DNA from: Vanilla planifolia
Taxonomy: Eukaryota; Streptophyta; Magnoliopsida; Asparagales; Orchidaceae
Assembly (NCBI GenBank): GCA_023846275.1
Contig: JAIUJO010000144.1
Coordinates: forward strand, 439,001-503,000
Direction of reading: 5' to 3'
DNA: 64,000 nucleotides
The notes beneath the pieces were generated by a model that was given only the letters and a program-made list of their open reading frames with translations, was not told the DNA's origin and did no database searches. The position numbers were made by a program, and so were the translations under genes. Positions 1 through 15,196 of the stretch are shown here, piece after piece (positions within the stretch are counted from its first letter, which is position 1; each line of letters begins with the position of its first letter).

Positions 1-985
1 TTTAAAAGAGGTGTGATAAAGATGAAATAAAAATTGTTAGGCTCTTCTTTACAAGTTCTATCCAATTAAATATTGATTTATTTATTTTGATCTATTTGTT
101 CTCATTAGTATCTTAAAATATAAAATTCTTATAAAATTTATCTATTTTTTTCAAATTTTTTGTTTAGATTTAATTATGTTTAAAATAACAACAAATATCT
201 TTTCATGTCACTATGATTTGGTTTGTTAAATTACATCAATTTAGTTTATTTCTACTTTAATATATATATAATTAAAATAATAATTTTTCTTTTTTATATT
301 TATGTTTTTTTTGTAATTCTTAGAAATTTAAAGCAACATTCACTGTAGATTAAACAAATGTCATTAAACTCATCTTGAACTACTTTATCTATTTAGATTT
401 TAATTTATGTATTTTGAAAAAATATTTATTTTCATATGTTTTGACAAGATTTTTGAAGCATTTCAATAAATACAAATTTTGACCATCTAGGATGTCATAC
501 TTAATCACTATAATATTTTGGAATGTAACTTTCTTTTAAAGTTTTGCTTAAATTTCTTAAACTATCTCTCATTTATTTGGCTACACTACTAACAAACCAT
601 GATTATCCTCATTTGTGAACTTTACTTTATTATGATTTGATGATATTACATTACTTATGTTTATATCATTTCCCTTTTCTGATATATTTCTTAGATATTA
701 AACAAAAGAACTATTATTGTTTATTCTTTTAAATTTAGGTAATTTGAAGTAATTCAAAATAAACTAAAATTCAAACAAAACAAGAATTGTTGGAGTCATG
801 TGGACATGCTCCATCAAATTTAAGTTTTATTTTTATTATTTTTTTTAATATTTTTTCCTAAGGCCTTAAATGCTTTATAACATATTTTGATCCAAACCTG
901 ATTTCTCAATCTTGTAAGTTACATGATCTCCTTATTACCTTCAAGTGTAACTTTATAGTAAACTTAATATCATTTTTTTTCATTT

Positions 986-1008
986 NNNNNNNNNNNNNNN
1001 NNNNNNNN
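986..1008. other. Assembly gap (23 N)
   Basis: A run of 23 undetermined bases inside the satellite. The sequence on both sides is forward satellite, so this is probably a small scaffold or base-calling gap in repeat DNA. Its true length is unknown. Confidence 0.99.
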
Positions 1009-1837
1009 ATCTATCTCTAAGCACTTTCAAATAAAATATTATTTTTTTATTTTTGATCAGTTTACTAAACAATATTAGCTATTTTGATTCATAACTGATT
1101 TGATATTTGATTATATTGATTTTATCGCATTACACAGCTTCAACATGTCACATGTAATCTTTAATAAGTATTTATTCAATATTAAAATAATTATTTTTTA
1201 ATATTTACATAATTTTTTTGTTATTTGTAGAAATTTTGAAAGAAGTTTCAATCATGATGACACAAATGTCATTAGAATTGTCTCAATAAACATCATCCAA
1301 CTAAGTGATCATTTTTATATTTCTAAATATTTTATTTGTTTTTTGTCATGTTTTATGAGAAATTTTTAATTCATACCCTATTTTGTGAATAAGGATATTA
1401 GACTTGATCACTTTAGTATCTTGTAATTCATCTTTTCCATATGATTTATCTCAGCTATTCAAAAGTTTCACTTTGATTTCATTTAATTATAATGCATAGC
1501 TAAATATCCTCTCACGTGGCTATTACATCACATATATTTTGTTAAATTGTAGTACTATTTATGTTTATTTGCTTTAGAATTCATAATAATTCTAAACGAG
1601 GTTTGTCGTTAATGAAACCAATGTCAAGTTGTCCTCTCGAGTGACCATAGCATTGCTTCTCATTTCTTATATTACATTTTTCTAATTTATCTCATTTTGG
1701 ATTTTATAGTTATTTACTAAATACTAAAATAATATTTTGCTATTATTTATGCTTTTTTAATTTATAATTTGTAATACTTCCAAACATTTTGATGGAGGTA
1801 AAATAAATATTGTTGGACTCATTTTTATGAGGTCTAC

Positions 1838-1918
1838 AAAATGTGATGACTAAGAATGTTACATTTGATCTTGCTAAGATCATCAAATGCAACATTCATG
1901 TAGACTTTATCACATTTT
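1838..1918. repeat. Foldback (imperfect palindrome) in the satellite
   Basis: The inner arms are GAATGTTACATTTGATC and GATCATCAAATGCAACATTC, which are reverse complements apart from two or three changes, around a loop of about 8 bases. The outer arms AAAATGTGAT (1838-1847) and ATCACATTTT (1909-1918) also pair. This is a short back-to-back inversion of the monomer block that normally reads GATGTTACACTTGATC. It could form a hairpin or cruciform. Confidence 0.75.
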
Positions 1919-4900
1919 ATTTAAATTATTTTCTATTATTTTATTAAATTATTACATTACTCTAAATCACCTGTTGTGTAACATTTGCATCTTTATGAGA
2001 TGGATATATTATGTTGCATCTATTTATCTCGCTTAAATTTAACTATATACTGTTTACTATTAAATTAACATTATATTATTACTTTATCTTATTTACCTTG
2101 GTAATTTTTAATAATTCTAGACAAGGTCCAAACTAGATCAAACAAAAGTCATTAAACTCCTCATTAATAGCCCTATCGATTTAAATATTCATTGGTACCT
2201 TTTTTTAATATTTTGTTATGTTACATTGTATGAGATTTTATGGGACTATTTCATTTGTATTAGATAATATGATCAATGACATCATGCTTGATGTCCTTTT
2301 TTACATTTAAAGAAACTTTGCCATGTAATTTATTTCAAAAAATCAAATTATTTACTTTTCTTTTCATGTTTTAATGCGTGACTCTTAGTAATTTCCTATT
2401 TACCACCCTCAACATTAATTAGATTTGATTAGCTTCAATTTGTCCCATTTTGAATTTAATATATATATATGAAATAAATTTTTATTATATATTTAATATT
2501 TTGTTTCACTATAATTGCAAACGAGGTTCGATTAAGTCAAAAGTAACATCAAGGTGCTCGGCTCGATGGGCTTTATGTAATTAAAGTTCTTTTAAATATA
2601 CTTCTAAATTTTTTCATTTTCTTGGATTTTTGTTTTATTGCAAGAAGTTTTGACATATTTTTCATGATAAAGGATATCAAAACTGATTTCCATATCATTT
2701 AAATATGTAACTTTTTTATCCAATGTATCTAATTTCTTCAAATTTTTCACTTTCATTTTATTATATTATTATGAAACTTTAATCTCTAAACATGTGACCC
2801 ATTCACTAGCTTGGTTTGGCTATATTGCATTAGTTAAAGTTGTTTTATTTCAGGTTAAATATATATTTTCTTCATATAAAAATAATAATTTATTATTACT
2901 TATACTTTTTTTCTTGGATAATTTGTAGTTATTCCAATAGAACATCAATCGAGATGAAATTAACGTTGTTGAACTTGTGTTAATGAACTCTATCAAATTA
3001 TATATTTATTTTAAAAATTTAAAATATATCATAAGATAGCTTTTAAAATATTTTTCATGACATTTTAATTCAGATTTAATTTTACTATTAAGGATGCTAT
3101 GCTCGATCACCCTATTGCCTAAAATAGAACTTTTCTATATAAATTATCTCATTTATTCAAATTTTTGCTTCAATTTTTTTTATATTATAATGTATCTTAA
3201 AATCTCTTCACAGGTGATATTTACATTGTCTCAATTAGGTTGTACTATATTACTTCAATTTAACTTTTTAGTGTTTAATATACATTTAGTTAATATTGAG
3301 ACAATAATTTATTATTATTTATGTTTATTTATTTTAGTAATTCATAGAATTTCAAAATCAAGTTTGATCAAGTTGGAAAATCATTAGACATATGCAAACG
3401 AGCTCCATCCAAGATCTTATAAATAATTTCTTCAACTTTATTCATTTTTATATTTTTTAAATATTTTATTTTTTAGAAACTTGGCATTCCTTATAACACA
3501 TTATATATTATATATGGTTTGATAATTAGTCATTTTATAGTGATTTTATAAATAACTTGAAATGTAGGCCTCTTATAACTAATCTATGTTTAGTATTATT
3601 ATATATTTTCTTAACATTTAATAAAAAATTTATTATCATTTATGCTTGTATACTTTTCTAATTTGTAGTAATTCGAATTGAGATCTCATCAAGATGAACC
3701 AAACATCATTGGGCTAGTTTCAATAAGCTCTATATTATTAAGTACTTATTTTTATATATTTAAATATTTTTTTGAACTTTAGTACACTTTGTTTAAAATT
3801 TCTATTCATTCCTTATTTGACATTTGGGGAGAATACACTTCATCATTTTAGTATCTTTGAATAAAATTTTTTCATAGAGTTTGTCTTATTTTTTAAAATT
3901 ATTTGCTTTGATTTATTATATATCTATAACACTCTAATTATCCTCTTGTGTGACCTTAAAATTACCTTCATTTTATTATAATACATTACTAGGTTTTATT
4001 TCAACAATTTTATATATTCACTTAATGTTAAAATTATTATTTATTGCTATGTTTTCCTGCTAAATGTTTCAATTTATAGCAACACAAAATTCACTTTGAT
4101 TGAAACAAAAGAAATTTAGCTGCATTCACTTAAATTCACCGAATGAAATTAAATTATTAATATTAATATTATTATATCTTTTATTTTTTCTCAAATTTTA
4201 CACATTTTGCAAGTCATTTTTTTAGAATAGACTTATTAAGGGAAGTTGTGGTGCTTGACTCATGTATCATACGATTTGACTTTTTTATACAATGCTTCTA
4301 ATTTTTTGAAATTTTCTTTTATGATTCCGTTATAATAGTATTTAACTCTAAATTTCATCTCTTATAATACTTAACTTTATTTCTATTGGGTTGACTCCAT
4401 TGCTTCAATTTATGCTATTTGAACTTTAATATATATTTGTTTAACATTAAAAAAATATATTGTTGCTATTTTATCATATTTAATTTTGTAATAGTAAGTA
4501 ATTTGAAACAATTTTTTATCGAACCAAAACTAATATTATTTGATTTCCATCAATGAGCTCAATCAAGTTGTACATTCTTTACTATATTTTTAATTATTTT
4601 ACTTTCTAAGGTTTTGTCACGTTTTATGTCTTATATTTTTCATACTAGAGTTGGTAAAGATGGTTATTGCACTCACTTTCTTTGGTGTCTTAGAATGCAA
4701 ATTTCTTCTGTCTCTTTTTCTTTAATTTTTCACTTTTATTTTGTTATATTTCTATGTAATTTTATTCCTAATGTCATGTAGCCCTAATAACACTTTGAGT
4801 TTGCTTTATTATATTATTTCACATTATCTCATTTAATGTTTAATATATATATAATTAATAATAATATAATTTTTTATTTATCAAATTTTTTAATAATTTA

Positions 4901-7900
4901 TGGAAATTCTAAAGTTGGTTTGATGAAGACTAAAAAAATTGTTTGACTTGTCTATATGAGCTCTGTCCAATGTGCTCAATTAAATAAAATATTATTTTTG
5001 TATTTTTTAAATATTTTATTTTCAAGGGCTTTAGCACTTTATACTTGACATTTTTATGCATACTAGATTTGACTATAAAGAATTGTGAACTCAATCTTTT
5101 TAGTGTCTTGGAATGCAAATTTCTTATGCACTTAATCTCATTTCTAAAAATAGTTTGCATTTATTTGGTTATGTTATTGTAAAATTTTAACTCTATTGAT
5201 GTGTGACCCTTACATCACTTTGATTTTGTTTTGTTGCATTACTTCAATTTACCCTATTTTAGCTTTATAATTTTTTTAATAAAATCAAACTAATAACTTG
5301 TTATAAATTTATTTGTTATTTCGATCTTGTGTAGTAATTCTAAATGACCTTTGAATTGAATAAAAAAATCTTTATTGGACTCATCTTGATAATCTCTATC
5401 AAATAAATATGCATTTTGATATTATTAAATATTATATTTTTTTAGTATTCTTGCTTGCTTATTAACACATTTAGATTTGTAATATACTTAACATCATTAT
5501 TGTTACATTTGATCTCCTTAGATTCTCAAATGCAACTTTTCTTTATCATTATCTAATTTCCACCAATATTTCAATTTTGTTTCGTTACACTACCATGTAA
5601 CTGTGGAGCTACTCTATGTGAAATTTACATAGCTTTTATTTGCTTAAATTAGGTCTTCAAAGTAATTTTTTTTTACTCAAATATATTTTTTTCTTAATCT
5701 TCAAAAATTAAAGTATTATTATTTATTCTTATTTCCCTTCATAATTAATTTTTATTCTAATCCATGATCAATAATGATAAATAAGACCTGATTGGACATT
5801 TCTTAACAATGTTTGTATAATAAAATATTAATTTTTCAACCTTTAAAACTTTATTTCTTAATATTTTTTTATATTTTTTGTGGCATTTTGATTCTTATTT
5901 CATTTGATAAGGGTCAATGTTACGCTAAATCTCCCTTGAATCTTGAAATGGAATTTTCCTACCAAATTTATGTTATTTCAATAAACTTTTTCTTTGATTT
6001 GGTCACACTATTATTTACAACTGAATCTCTTCTCATTTTATGATTGCATCATTTTGATTTTGTTGAATTAATTTTGCTCAATTTATCATATGATATTGAT
6101 AATATATTTTTACATAAAATTAAAAAATTACTAATATTTATTCCAATATAACTTCACATTTCGTAATAAGTTTAAAAAAAGGTTTGATCAAGATGACCCA
6201 AATGTTATTCGACTAATCTTGATGAGCTTCATTCGATAAGTAATTTGTGCATAACTTGTTAAGAATTTTCCTTAATTCATATGACATTTTCATTTGTACC
6301 ACATTTGACAATCAAAGATGTTATGCACGATCCACTAAATATCTTCTTTCAAAACTTTCCTACGTAACATATCTCATCATATCAAGTTTTAGTCGTGATT
6401 TGGTTATATTATTTTAAAACTTTATTACTTCTTTCATGTGATCTTGACATCACTATGACTTGCTCATTTGACATTGCTTTAACTTTTTCTAATTTTTAGT
6501 TTCAATGTATGATTAAATAATATTTAAAAAAATTATTATTATTTATGATTATTTAGTTTTGCAATTCTACGAAATTTCAAAAGAAGATTGATCTAGATGA
6601 AATGAGCATCATTAAGCAAATCTTAATATACCCTAACCAATTAAATATAATTTACATATTCTTAAATATTTGTCATTGAGGAATTTGCATGCTACATTAA
6701 GTATTTTTATTTGTATCTAATTTAATGGTCGAGGATGTTATTCTTGAACTCCATATTTTCAAATGTAACTTTCCCTTATAATTTTTCACATTTCTTCAAA
6801 GTTTTTTCGAAGACTTGGTTTTATTACATTGTATGGCTAAATTTCGTCTTTTGCCACTTTCACATCTCTATGATTTCATCCTATTATATCTCAAGAATTA
6901 TTTTATTTTCATTTTAAAATCTACCTTTTGAACAAAAAAATAATATTTTTAAAATTTTTTGCTTATTTACTTTGGCAATTTTTAGTTTTTTCAAATGAGG
7001 ATCAATAGAGATAAAATAAACATCATTAGTCTCATCTATGCAAGCCCAAGCCTATTAATGTAAATATTTTTGTTTTTTTCAATATTTTACTTTCTAAGAT
7101 TTTTTCATGTTTTGTGACATATTCGTTTGTAATGCATTTAATGGTCAAGGACATTACACATTATCCTTTTAGAATTTGGAGTGCAACTTTCTCATACAAT
7201 TTATCTATATTTTTAAAATATTTCTTCTTTATTCATTTATATTAGTATATAACTCTTTTACTCCTTTATTGTTGCCTTTGTAATCCTCTAATTTGGTTAT
7301 ATTTAATTACTATAATTCATCTCATATCACCTTTAATGTTATTTTTTCTTTATATTAAAATAATATTTTTTGCTATTTAAGTTTATTTTGTTTAATAATT
7401 GATAGTAACTCCAAACAAAATTTGCTAAAGATAAGTCGAACAACATTAGGCTTGCCTATATGAGCAATGTCCAATAAATTTTTTATTTTATATATTAAAA
7501 TGTTTTACTTTCCAGGATCTTGGATCTCTTTATGTGTATATCAATTTCTTCATGTTTGATGATCAACGATGCACAGTTCATCTCCGTAACAAAAAAGACT
7601 GCAAATTTCATATACAATTATTACCATTTCTTCAAATGTTTTGATTTAATTGTTTATGTTATTATGAACCTTTAATTCTCCATTCATGTGATGCTTATGA
7701 CACCTTAATATTGTTATATCACAATGTTTTAATTTATTTTTTTGTAGATTAAGTATATATCCACTTAATATTAAAATAAAAAATTATCATTTTATGTGCT
7801 TATTTACTTTGAGAATACATAGAAATTCCAAGCAAGATCCAATGGAGATAAACAAATGTCGTTGTCGTCAATAGAACGAGCTCTGTCTATCTAATTATTC

Positions 7901-8676
7901 ATTAGTATATTTTAAAATATTCTTTTTTCTAATGCTTGGGTATACTTTGTGAGAAATTTTGGTTCATCCCTTATTTGACAAACTAGCATTTTATAATTGT
8001 TCACATAAGCTTCTTAAAATGCAAGCTTTCTATGCAATTTAGCTCCTTCCTTCAAATGTCTTTCTTTGATTTAAAAATGCTATGATGTAGCTCTATATCT
8101 CATTTCAAGCAACCTTTACATCATTTTGATTCATTTATATTAAATTACTTGAATTTATGTAATTATTCTTCAATATGTATTTGTTTGATATTAAAAAATA
8201 ATTTATAATAATTTGTGCTTGTTTACTTTTTCAATTCATCATAATTTAAAATGATTTTTGATAGAGAAGAAATAAATATTGTTGTGCTAGTTTTCACGAT
8301 CTCTTAAGTATTTTGGAATAAAAAGTTCCATTTTTACTTTATCTCATTTCTTCATAATTTTTTCTTTGATTTTGTTATGTTACTATGTAACTCTCATTCT
8401 CTCCTCATGTATCCTTTAAATCCAATTGATTTTGTTGTGTTACATTGTCTAAATTTATCTCCTTTTTAAAAGGCATTTACTTAAACTTAATGACTTTATT
8501 TAATATTATTTATTACAATTTACTATGATTATTTATATTAATGACTAAAAGCTTTCTACTAAAGATAAAATAAATGTTATCCAACTTGTTAAGATGAGTT
8601 CTATAAAACAATCTATTTTATATTTTAAAATATTTTATAATCAAAGGTTTTGATAGGCTTTACAAATCATTCATTC

Positions 8677-11600
8677 CATACGTAATTTGACAATCAAGCA
8701 TTTTAAATTATTTTTAATTTGCAATTTGCATTATAGCTTTCCTATAAAATTTATCTCCTTGCTCCAAATATTTTGACTCAATTTGGTTACATTACTACAA
8801 CAGTTTGATTCCACACTATTGTGATTTTAACATTGCTTTTATGTGGTTATATTACTTCGTTATTATTTATCTCTTTTTAGCTTTATTATATATTTATTTA
8901 AAATAAAATATTAATACATTATTATTTAAGCGTAATGAATTTGGAAACTCCTAGTAAATGTAAATAGTTCTTATTGAGATAAAAATAAATATCACTAAAC
9001 TCATCTCTAACAGCTTTATTAAATAAAATATTTCTTTTTATGTTTTAGAAATTTTGCATGCTTTATAAAATATTATTATTTGTATCTTCTTCTAACATTA
9101 ACAGTATTAAAATTGTTCCCTTCAATATCTCATAATGCAACATTCTCTTCCAATTTATATAATTGCTTGTAATTTTTCACTATGATTTGGTCATATTTCA
9201 TTGCAACTCTAAATCTCCTCCTATGTGACATTTACATCACTTGGATTTGTAATATTAAAAACATCAACTTATCTTATTTCAACTTCAATATATATTTTCT
9301 TAATATAAAAACGAAAATTTATTATCATATTTTCATTATTTTCATTAGTAATTCTTAATTTTCTAATTGAAGTTTGATTATGATGAAACAAATAACACTA
9401 AACTAGTGTTGATGCTGTTTATCAAATTAAATATTTTTTGTATTTTTAAATATTATAGCTTCTATGGTTATTGCACACTTTGTGAAATTTTTTGATTCTG
9501 AGCTGATTTGTTAATTGAAAAATTATACTCAAACTCCTTAATACCTTAGAAATCAAATTTACTACATAGCTTAACACTTTTCTAAAAAATTTTCACTTTT
9601 ACTTTATTTTATTTAGTTATATTATATTAGTTTTTATTTATTTAGTTTAATAATTTTTTAAAAACTAAAACAAATTTTGATTGAGATGAAATAGATGTTC
9701 TTCCACTCTTCTCAATGACCACTATCAAATTTAATTTGATTCTTATATTTGAAAATATTTTTTCAATTGTTTTTCAATTTTTTTATCATTTTGATTGATT
9801 ATTTGATTATTACGGACATTATGTTCATTGTCCTTAGTATCACAAAATAAAAATCAATTAAGTTATTTGTGTTAATTTAAAATTTAATTTATTTAATTTT
9901 TGTTATATTACTATCTAAGATAAAATCTAAACTTGTGTGACCATTACATTATTTTTATTTAGTTAAATTACATCGTTTAAAATTACTTTCATTTTTTAAT
10001 ATCTACTTAATATTGAGATAATAATTTTGTATTATTAATTCTTATTTACTTTTTTAACTCGCAGTTATTAAAAATGTTTTGTAATGGAGGTGAAATAAAT
10101 AACATTGAACTCATCTTAAGAGACTCTCTAAATTAAATATTTTTTTTTATATTTTATTGTTCCTTTATTGATTTGCTGTTATTTATAAGATATTTTTTTT
10201 CTCCTAAAATTCATTTGATTTTTTCAAAATGTTTTGCCTTGATATTATTATATTTGTTTGTAAATCTAAATCTCTTTCATGTTATCTTCACATCACCTAG
10301 TTTTGGATAGACAACACCACATCAAGTTATCTAATTTGAATCTTAGTATATATTAATTCAATAGTTAAATGACAATTTAATTTTTTTTATGCTTGTTTAC
10401 TTAATTTATTTTTAATTAACCTTAATGATGAATATTTAACAAATGTTGATGGACATTTCAAGATAAGCTTTATCAAACTACATGTCTTATTATATACCTT
10501 AAAATATTTAATTTTATAAAAGCTTTGATATATTTTATGAGAACTTTTGTACCTTATTTGATGGTCATGGACATTACACTGGATCTTTATAGGATGTTGG
10601 AGTATAACTACGTAAAACGTTTATCTCAATTAACTTTTTTTTTTTTTATAATTATGTACGTTAAAATCTCATTCAAAGTGACATTTATGTCACTATAATT
10701 TTTTTATATTACATTGCAAAAAATATTCAAATGGCAGCTTAAATACCTAGTTAATTAGTAGTAAATGTAATAACTTACAAGTTTTAGAAAAATTTAGTTT
10801 TTTAATTCTTAGTTATTTTGCATGAGGTATAAGTGAGATGAAGTTCATTTCATTAAAGTTGTCTTAAGATGCACTACACAATTAAACATTCATTTATATA
10901 TTTTTGAAATATGTCACTTTTAATGATTTTTAAATACTTCTTTGAGATATTTTGATTAATACTTAGTTTGATGAATAAGATTGTTACACTTGTTCTCTTT
11001 AGTTTCTACCAGCACAACAACTCAAAAATTTATCCCATCTAGTCAAAGATTTAATTTTAAATTTGTTGTAGTACTATGAAACTCTTATTTCTTACTGTGA
11101 AATGAACTAAAACAACATTTTTATTTACTTATGATATACTACAATAATTTATCTCATTTTAGCTTTATTATATGTTCTATAAATATTAAAATGTATAAAT
11201 TACTTTTATTTTTTGCTTAATTTTTTTAAAAAGTGATACCAATTGAAAACATTGTTCAATCAAGCTCTTTTCATAAAATATTCATTTTTTAATATTTTAA
11301 ATAATTTATTTTGTTTGTTTTTTTGGCACACTTTATAAGAAATTTGATTCATAAATTATTTGACAGTTTAAGACTTCCACTAAATCTCGTTAATACCATG
11401 GAATGCAAATTTCTCATTCAAATTTTCCCATCAACTCTAAAGTTTTGATTTTATTTGGTTATATTTATATCAAACATTAATTCTCCTCTCAAGTCGCCAT
11501 CATGTCATTTTGATTTGGTATTACATATCTTCAATTTATTCTATTTAAAATTTTAAAAAAAATTTATTGACATTAAATTCATTATTTATTAATATTTATG

Positions 11601-14600
11601 CTTATGTGGGTGGTAATTTATAGTAATTTCTAACGAGGGATAATCGAGACAAAAACTAGTTGTTGAACTCATGTTGATGAGCTTTATCAAACTAAATATT
11701 AAAATTTTTAAAAAAGTATTTTTTCTTATTTTAAATCATGTTTTTTAGAACATTTTTATTTATACTAGATTAGATGAATGAGAATTTTATACTCAATCTC
11801 TTTTATAAATTGTAATGTTACTTTCTCATTATGTTTATCTTATTTCTTCCAATTAATATTGATTTAGTTATGCTATAATGGAAGTCAAGCTTTTCTCTCA
11901 TTTCACCTTTACATCAGTTTGAATTGGTGATACACATTACTTCAAATTACCTTATTTTAGTTTTAATATATATTTTATTTATGGTAAATTAATAATATAT
12001 TTTCTTGATTTGCATCTCATTCAATTATTAAGATGCTGCACCCATAGTTCTTGGAATCTTTGGAATGCCTCTTTCACATATAGTTTTCTCATTTCTTCAA
12101 ATTTATTTCGAATTTGTTATATTAATTTGAAATTTTGCATCTACTCTATTGTAAATTTTATTGTTTTCAAATTTTGTTCTTTTACATTGCATCAATTTAT
12201 CTCATTTTAGCTTAATTAAACTTTAGCTAATATTAAAAGTGTACTTTATAATTATTTTTTCTTTGTTATGTTGTAATTACTAAAAGTTCAAATAAACTCT
12301 AGGAGAGACAAAGAAAATATTGTTGAACTCATCTGGACTAGCTCGATAAAATTAAATAATCATTTTTATTATTTCAAATAATTTTTTCTAAAGCTTCGAA
12401 ATGTTTTATGAGACAATTTGAGTTCAACCTTATTTAGTGATCAAGAATTTTACAAACACCTCCATAGTACCTTAAAAAGGAATATTTTTAACCAATTGTC
12501 TCATTTCTTCAATATGATTGCCTTTTTTTCGTTCTATTACAATCTAATACAAAATCTCCTCTAATTTGACTTTAACCATGTCTTTATTTAGTTAAATTAA
12601 ATTAATTCATTTGATCACTTTTTGTTTTTTAATATATTTTAGATTAATACTAAAATATTAATTTATTATTATTTAAACTTATTTTACTGGGTAATAGTAA
12701 TTTCAAATGAGAATAGATCATGACGAAACAAACATAATTAGACTTACCATCACAAGTTCTATATAATTAAATATATATTTTCTTATTTTTAAAAATATTA
12801 TTTTCAAGGGCTTTGACTGTTCTTGATGAGTTCAACTAATAAAAAAGTTTTACATTTTTAAATTTTTATTATTTGTGGTTCTACCCCATTTTAGATGCAT
12901 TTTAATTCTTACGTGTTTTCATGATCGAACAAGTTTGGCTTAATCTCCATAGTATGTTGATACAAAAATCTAAAAAAATTTATCTCATTTTTAAAGTTAT
13001 TTTTAAATTTGGTTAGATTAGATTGCCACTTTAAATCTCCTCTCATATGACTGCCACATCACGTTCTTTTGGATATATTAGACTACTTCAAACTATCTTA
13101 ATTTAGATCCAATGAATATATATGAAATATTAAGAAAATAATTTATTATTTTTATGATTATTTTATTTAAGATTTGGCATCAATTTAAAATGAGTTTTGA
13201 TTGAGGAAAAACAAATGTTGCTGGACATGTCTCATTTAGCAAAATAGAAATAATTATTTATTTCTTTACACAATTTTCTTTTTGAACTTTTAATTTTAAG
13301 GTTTGGCATACTTTATGGGAGTTTTTAATTCTTAAGTTATTTGATGACAAGGGCCTTTACACTCATTCCTCCTAATATTTTCAAATGCAACTTTCTCAAA
13401 TAATTTCACTATAATTTAAATTTTTTTGCTTTGATTTGGTTATTTTACTATGTTTCCATAAATCTGCTATCACGTGAGCTTTAAATCCAATGATTTTGTT
13501 AAAATTTTTCATAAAATTATCACATTTCAATATTAATGAATTTTCCTAAAATTAGAATAATAATTGATTATTATTTATGCATATTTATATGGTTAATCAG
13601 CAAGGCTTCAAAAAGAGATTTGAGAAAGATGAACTGAACTTGTTTGACTCATCTTGACAAGCTCTTTCTTATTCATTATTTTTTGTATTTTTCTTTAATT
13701 TTTTTTTTGAATGCTTTACTTGAAACAAGTTTGTTATGGAAGATCTCCTTAGAATTTAAATACTCATTTTTCCTAAAAATTTTATTTCATTTTTTAATAT
13801 TTTCTTAATTTGTTATATTAATAAAAAATACTAATTCTTTGGTTACGTGACTTTTATTACACTTAAATTTTCTCATACTGCATTGCTTTAACTTGTCTTA
13901 GTCTACTTTTGTTATAGATTTAAAAAATATATAAAATAATTATTTAATATTTTATGTGCATATTTACTTTAATAATAAGAAATATGTCAAAATGAGACCA
14001 AGCCAGAATGGATGTGGTTAGACTCATCTCAGAGACATCTACCCAATCATATTCTCATTTTTGTATTTTTTTTCAAAATCTTATGCTCTTGGATTTTATC
14101 GTTATTTGATGATAAAGTATGTTGTGTTGAAGTTTTTTATATCTTGGAATCCAACATTCTTGAACTATTCTTCCAATTTCCTCAAGCCTTCTTGCTTTGA
14201 TTTGGCCATCCTACTATGTAACTCTAATTCTACAATTCTTTGATATTTTCACGAACTATGTGCTAAATTACATTGCTTCAATTTATTATATTTTGAGGTT
14301 ATATGTATCTAGTTAAATTTTTTAATAATAATTTACATCTATTTATAATTATTTATTTTTTAATTCATATTAATTCAAACTGAGGCATGATCAAGCGAAA
14401 ACATACATCATTGAATTCGTGTTGGCAAGCTGCATCAAATTAAATGTTGATTTATTTTATTTTAAAAGTTTTAATTTACTTGGGTTTTATATTTTTTGTG
14501 AGATATGTTGTTTAATACATGATTTGATAATCAAGATTGTTAGAATAAATCTTCTCAACATATCAGAGTGAAAATTTTGAGTACAATTCATCTGTTTTAT

Positions 14601-15196
14601 TCAATATTTTTTCTTTGATTTATGTATTTTGCAAAGAAATCCTATTCCCCAGTCGGGCAACCTTTACGTCAACTTATTTGCTTATATTACCTAGATTCAA
14701 TTGAACCTAATTTTTATTCAATATTTATTTAATCAATATTGATATTATCTTTTGTTCTCATTTACTTTGGTAATTCATAATAATCCAAAAATAAGACAAA
14801 TCTAGAGAAAACATCATTGGATTCATTTGAAAGAGCTAATTAAATATTAATTTTTATATTTTTAAAATTTTTTTAATGCTCTTCCAAGATTTTGTTATTC
14901 ATTCCCTTCAAACCTAATTTATGATCGATGGTGTAAGAGTTTCGCCCTAGTATGTTGCAATGTGCATTTTCATACAATTAATTTACTTTATCTATTTTTT
15001 CTCTTTAATTTGGTTTTACTATTATGAAATAGCAATTCTCCTCTCGTGTGACCTTTCATTCTATCAAGTTTGCAGACTTACATATCTTTAAGTTTTCTTA
15101 TTTTAAGTTTAACATAAATCTATTTAATATTAAAATAATTATTTAATTTTTTTTATGTTTATGTAAACCAGTAATTTAAAGTGTTTCAGAACAAAC
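8677..15196 (+). repeat. Left arm of a large inverted duplication
   Basis: This 6.5-kb stretch, about 16 monomers, matches the reverse complement of 57493-64000 base by base with few gaps. Example pairs are TAATTTGACAATCAAGCA at 8683-8700 against 63976-63993, and GTGTTTCAGAACAAAC at 15181-15196 against 57493-57508. The sum of paired coordinates stays between about 72676 and 72689 along the whole length. By eye the arms are roughly 85-90% alike in the parts aligned, far closer than adjacent monomers. Similarity falls to background inside about 15.2-15.3 kb. The outer limit cannot be seen because the partner arm leaves the window. Confidence 0.88.
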
